This document shows, piece after piece, positions 59,918-64,000 of a stretch of 64,000 nucleotides of DNA. Below the pieces are notes generated by a model. It ran no database searches. It had not been told where the DNA came from and was given only the letters and a program-made list of their open reading frames with translations. This DNA is from Exophiala sp. HKRS030 (taxonomy: Eukaryota; Ascomycota; Eurotiomycetes; Chaetothyriales; Herpotrichiellaceae), in contig JAHWDD010000007.1 in NCBI GenBank assembly GCA_023897205.1, forward strand, positions 124,001-188,000, read 5' to 3'. Both the position numbers and the translations under genes were made by a program. Within the stretch, counting starts at the first letter, position 1. Every line of letters starts with the position of its first letter.

Positions 59918-60224
59918 CGTGGCAACCTGTGCCTTTGAATATGTCAAAGAATTAAATCCAGACTAGCAGCTTACAGGGCTCATATTCACCTGATCGTCCT
60001 GCGTTCTTGCGTCTGTTGACGGAACCTGAAAATTGCCTGCGCCAAACATAGAATCCCAAAAATTTCTGGGTCACCGCCTTGGGCAGAATAATTGTCTTAC
60101 ATAAGCGAGGGGAATTCGAGAAGCGCGTCGGAAACGCGTCTCATTTTGAGGCTTTATGCAGCCACTTTCAAGTCAACACCACTGACATTTTCAATCAAGA
60201 AAAACACTCACAACAATAGGACAA

Positions 60225-61214
60225 ATGGGTAAGACTCACCAGAAAACCATTGTAGATCCTGCTCGCTGACCCCTCGTGCACAGATTACGGCTACAACAAT
60301 CAGTACACGACCTCCTACGGTGCGAATGGCGGAGCCGACGGTGGCGGTTTTGTCGCAGGAGAACCACAGAGTAGTCCTGCTGCTGGAAGAGTATGTACAA
60401 TTTCAATCATAGTGGACATGAATTGACTCATGCCGATAGGGAGGCTATGGAAAAGATACTGTCCGACCCATGACGATCAAACAAATTCTCGACTCACAGC
60501 AACCTCATCCAGATGCAGACTTTCGAGCAGACGGTGAGCCCTTCGGCCTGGTAAGACGTTTGCCCCCTTGTCTTCCTGATGGCGAATAGATGCTGACTTG
60601 GAACGTAGGTCACATTCGTCGGCCAAGTCACAGGCATCAGCACACAGCCAACAAATATCACATACAGAGTCGACGATGGCACTGGCATAATCGAAGTTAA
60701 GCAATGGATCGATGCCGAGTCCAGTAAGGAGGACAGAATGGACGGTGTCGAATCTGGCAAACCGAAGCTAGTTGAGAATGGATATTGTCGAGTTTGGGGC
60801 AAACTAAAATCATTCAACAACAAACGGCATATCGGTGCGCACGTCATTCGACCCATCACCGACTTCAACGAGATCAATTATCACCTGCTGGAAGCTACTG
60901 CGGTGCATCTCTTTTTCACAAGAGGGCCACCTCAGGCAAACCAAACACATGGCCAGCAAACCACGAATGGTGGAGGACAGCAATTCGCAAGCGCGGCGGA
61001 TGGTGCACTCTCAAGCATCTCACCCTTGGGACGGAAAGTCTTCCAGACACTTAAGAACACCGCACAGAGCAACGAGGGCCTTCATGTGCAGATGATTGCT
61101 TCACAGATGGGTATGCCTGTCTCTGAAGTCTACAAGGGCGCAGAGGAGCTGCTAGCGATTGGGATGATCTTCACGACCGTGGATGACAATACCTGGGCAG
61201 TTCTAGAAGTATAA
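60225..61214 (+). CDS. RFA2: Replication protein A 32-kDa subunit (RPA2), four exons
   Basis: Single-stranded DNA-binding subunit of RPA, for replication and repair; 275 residues. Exons 60225-60228, 60284-60390, 60440-60550, 60609-61214. Introns are 55, 49 and 58 bp. The first exon holds only ATG G, a very short start exon, joined to AT TAC. The N-terminal tail is Gly/Ser-rich with Tyr (MDYGYNNQYTTSYGANGG), the phosphorylated region. The OB fold follows: PMTIKQILDSQQPHPDADFR, VTFVGQVTGISTQPTNITYR, DDGTGIIEVKQWID and YCRVWGKLKSFNNKRHIGAH. A C-terminal winged helix (VSEVYKGAEELLAIGMIFTTVDDNTW) ends it. A GTGAGC inside exon 3 (60533) is an alternative donor but would lose conserved sequence. Confidence 0.93.
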
Positions 61215-61784
61215 TGCATTATTTGTCGAGTCTTCAGATCCTCATTGCTTGTGTAACAGAGGTTCTCGACTCGAGACCCAAAGGTTCTGGACTGTGATTG
61301 ACGACGACTGTACAATAAGGTATGATGATACGAGGGTGTGGAACATTAGGACTGCAACGACTTCCAAGTTTCAGGAATTAATGAATGCAATGTATCAGTT
61401 TGATCACAGCCACAATCTTTAATCTACTATTGTGAGTACAGCTTGCAGATGGACAAGGCCGACGTGGGACAATGCTGGCATTCCCCACGCAATATGAGAA
61501 CTCCGTCCCCACAATTTGAATGCCCTCTCCTATGGAGTCCCCGTATAGGTGCCCATTGAGCCTAAAATACATACGGGGCATTAGATGTCCATCAGTGGAA
61601 CACAGGCCGGTACATCAAAAGGTTCTGGATGGGCGAAATGATGATTACCCATTCGAGTAGAGGTACTGTGTCCTCAACAGTAAAGTCTATGTAAGTCTAT
61701 GCGGACAGAATGAATCTATTTTAGATCTTCTTTCGCGGCTTCAGGTGTATGTTTCTAGGTGTTCAAGCCTTTTTTCGGCTAAAG
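61215..61784. other. Intergenic: RPA2 3' flank and DUF2264 promoter
   Basis: No gene over 570 bases. Short open frames on both strands lack features. A second ATG in frame with the DUF2264 gene lies at 61749. Confidence 0.5.
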
Positions 61785-63796
61785 ATGTCTTCAAACCACT
61801 CACAGACTCTTTACTTCACTTCACTCAACAGTCGCCTGGCCGAGCGATCTGACGTCCTCGAGGCGTGTACTTCTTTGTTGAGGCCACTCTTGCCTTTCTT
61901 TTCTCCTGCACGAACCAGACTTCGGCTTGGGGCGACGGCAACCCGCTACGATGAGGCAGGCGCCCAGCTCGAAGGCTTCACGAGACCCATGTGGGGGTTG
62001 GCCGCTTTGCTCGCCGGAGGTGACGACTTTCAGGAGGGAACGGGACTTTGGCTGGAAGGGTTGAGGAATGGGACGAACCCTGATCACCCGGAGTTCTGGG
62101 GCTGGTCAAAGGACATGGACCAACGCATGGTCGAAATGTGCCCACTGGGGTTTGCATTGTGCGTTGCCCCCAAGCAATTTTGGGACCCATTAGCGGACAA
62201 AGAACGATTGAACGTCCAGCGGTGGCTCGACATCAACAGGAAAGAAATGCCAAACACCAATTGGTTGTGGTTCCGGGTTTTTGCCAATCTTGCATTGATG
62301 AAGAACGGTGCAACATATGATGCCCAACGCCTGGAAGCAGATCTTGATCATCTCGACACATTCTACCGTGGAGACGGTTGGTCGAACGATGGACCCGAAG
62401 ATACACTCCAGATGGACTACTATTCTGGATCTTACGCTATACAATACCTCCAACTGCTGTATGCGAAGATCAACGGCGACGAAGACAGGAAGCGCGCCGA
62501 AGAGTACAAGGCACGGGCAAGACGGTATGCGAGGGATTTTGTACACTACTTTGACGAACAAGGTATATGGACTCTCATCTCTATGCATCGATCAGGACTA
62601 AACCAATGAATGCAGGTCGAGCCATCACTTTTGGTCGGTCCTTGACGTATCGCTTTGCCATGGCCGGCTTCTGGGCAGCTGTGGCATTCGCCGGCCTCGA
62701 GCTTGAACCTCCTCTGACCTGGGGAGTTGTCAAAGGACTTTTACTTCGCAACCTTAGATATTGGTCTCTACAGCGAGACATCCTAGCGACAACAGGGACT
62801 TTCAACATTGGCTACACCTACCCCAACCAGTTCATGTCCGAGAATTACAACTCTCACGGGTCCACTTATTGGTTCATGTTGAGCTTTGCTTGCCTGGCAG
62901 TCCCAGAGTCGCATCCGTTCTGGACCAGCAAGGAGGAGCCGTTCCCTTCTCCTTCGATACCAGAAATTGTGCCGTTGAAACACCCTCGTCATATCATGAT
63001 CAGACGTGGAGGGCACACTTTCCTCCTCTCCTCGGGGCAAATGTGTCACTATCCCATGAGGGCCTCGGAGTCAAAATATGGAAAGTTTGCGTATTCTTCT
63101 GCCTTTGGATATTCGGTGCCAACCGGTGGTTATTTTGTCGAGGCCATCGGAGGAGACAATACGATAGCACTATCTGATGACGCCGGGGAGACATGGAGGG
63201 TCCGGAAAAAGCCTATAAACGCAAGGCTAGAGATTATGGAGGACAATTATCCGGTGTTGATCTCTTCCTGGGAACCGTGGCGAGATGTATCGATAGAGAC
63301 CTACTTGCTTCCTCCCACCGAAGAAGCACCTAATTGGCACCTCCGCGTTCATCATGTTTCGATGGGCAACCGGGCGGTCAAGACGAGTGAAGGTGCTTTT
63401 AGCTTACATGGAGTGGCGCAGAAAGATGAGCGAGATTTATCCCATTTGGTGAGTGACCAGGACAACAACAGCAACAACAACACCGAGGGCAAGAGAGAAG
63501 CTGTAGGGGAAGCTTTGGCCATGTCCAGAGGTGGTGTGGTGGGAATCGTCGAAATGCATCATAATCAGGGTGGTCGTCTAGGTCGCGTGCTGGACGAAGA
63601 TGCGAACAGCAATTTGACCGAGAGCAGGTCTGTGTTGCCTAGTCTGGCCATGGACCTCGAGGCCAACGCAGACGTATGGCTAGCCACAGCGGTCTTTGCC
63701 ATGCCTAACACCGTACAGGGATATCAGCAGAAGTGGCAGGCACAGTGGGACAGGCGACCTCGCATCCCTGTGTGGGTCAGGCAGCGAATGAGTTAG
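61785..63796 (+). CDS. DUF2264 protein, two exons
   Basis: Uncharacterised family seen in fungi and bacteria; 652 residues. Exons 61785-62562 and 62616-63796; the 53-bp intron (GTATAT...TGCAG) joins DEQG to RAITFGRSL. The frame also has an ATG at 61749, but 61785 has the better A at position -3. The N-terminal two thirds contain aromatic-rich helical repeats like (alpha/alpha)6 glycosidases: [55 protein letters not shown] and [20 protein letters not shown]. The C-terminal third is beta-rich. An Asn-rich run (QDNNSNNNT) interrupts it. Some relatives act on uronic acid saccharides, but this has not been shown for fungi; I do not assign an enzyme activity. No signal peptide, so cytosolic. Confidence 0.82.
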
Positions 63797-64000
63797 TACA
63801 AAGAACTTGTCGTTACACACGGCAATTTACCACGGTCACTTGAATCACATAGAACCGCAACAGGCTCATCGAAACCTTGGTGAAAGTGTCATATGACAAG
63901 ATGGCGAGTGATGCTGTGAGCAATCTCACCGTTGGCCGTCGGACAATCAAGGACAATCAAGGACACTCGGTATATGATTTCACCGAAGGTCCTACAGGTG

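Noticed and set aside
1..64000. CRISPR array, rRNA, insertion sequences
   Set aside because: No regularly spaced direct repeats, no rRNA sequence and no transposase or reverse transcriptase motif recognised; CRISPR is not expected in fungi.

Overview
The window is nuclear DNA of a filamentous ascomycete (Pezizomycotina). Genes are close together on both strands and have few, short introns (48-103 bp in the cases traced, with GTAAGT/GTATGT-type donors and CAG/TAG acceptors). Several families are typically fungal: a GH17 cell-wall glucanase, a secreted-type agmatinase, a DUF3112 seven-helix membrane protein, DUF2264 and Tti2. The gene set resembles Eurotiomycetes, possibly Chaetothyriales, but that placement is inferred from general familiarity, not from a search.

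Layout, left to right. 0-6 kb: GH17 glucanase, a bZIP factor with an unresolved 5' end, and a Syn8-like Qc-SNARE. 6-16 kb: an Arc1/EMAPII-type tRNA-binding protein, a SUN-domain nuclear-envelope protein, a DUF3112 membrane protein and a PI31-like proteasome regulator. 16-20 kb: the PP2A catalytic subunit (five exons) and agmatinase (six exons, one of 15 nt). 20-30 kb: divergent MATE and MFS transporters, dephospho-CoA kinase, CCA-adding enzyme and an acyl-CoA dehydrogenase. 30-37 kb: Fig4-type SAC phosphatase converging on Tti2, then a RING/TRAF-type zinc-finger protein. 37-41 kb: a one-chain aconitase X divergent from a butanediol-dehydrogenase-like gene that carries a nonsense codon and a frameshift. 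41-48 kb: a sequence-poor island, a family 8 glycosyltransferase and acetoacetyl-CoA synthetase. 49-56 kb: serine palmitoyltransferase subunit Lcb2 and a large charged orphan protein. 56-64 kb: a GC-rich, hairpin-rich block that may be a Pol III transcript, the Dbp10 helicase, RPA2 and a DUF2264 protein.

Most genes are core housekeeping (RNA and tRNA metabolism, phosphoinositide and sphingolipid metabolism, CoA metabolism, DNA replication, PIKK assembly) and do not form one pathway. I found no secondary-metabolite core enzyme, no intact transposon, no rRNA and no convincing tRNA. The places most worth a second look are the aconitase X/dead dehydrogenase pair (37.5-41.1 kb), the structured non-coding block at 56.1-56.5 kb, the bZIP gene that lacks an ATG, the tRNA-like A/B-box segment at 42.1 kb, and a short GTACTCCGTA-type palindrome repeated through the intergenic DNA.

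Multidomain identifications rest on motifs read by eye. Intron borders were chosen so that the reading frame and the family consensus are both restored. Single-exon starts were moved to the first ATG wherever the open frame began at a non-ATG codon.
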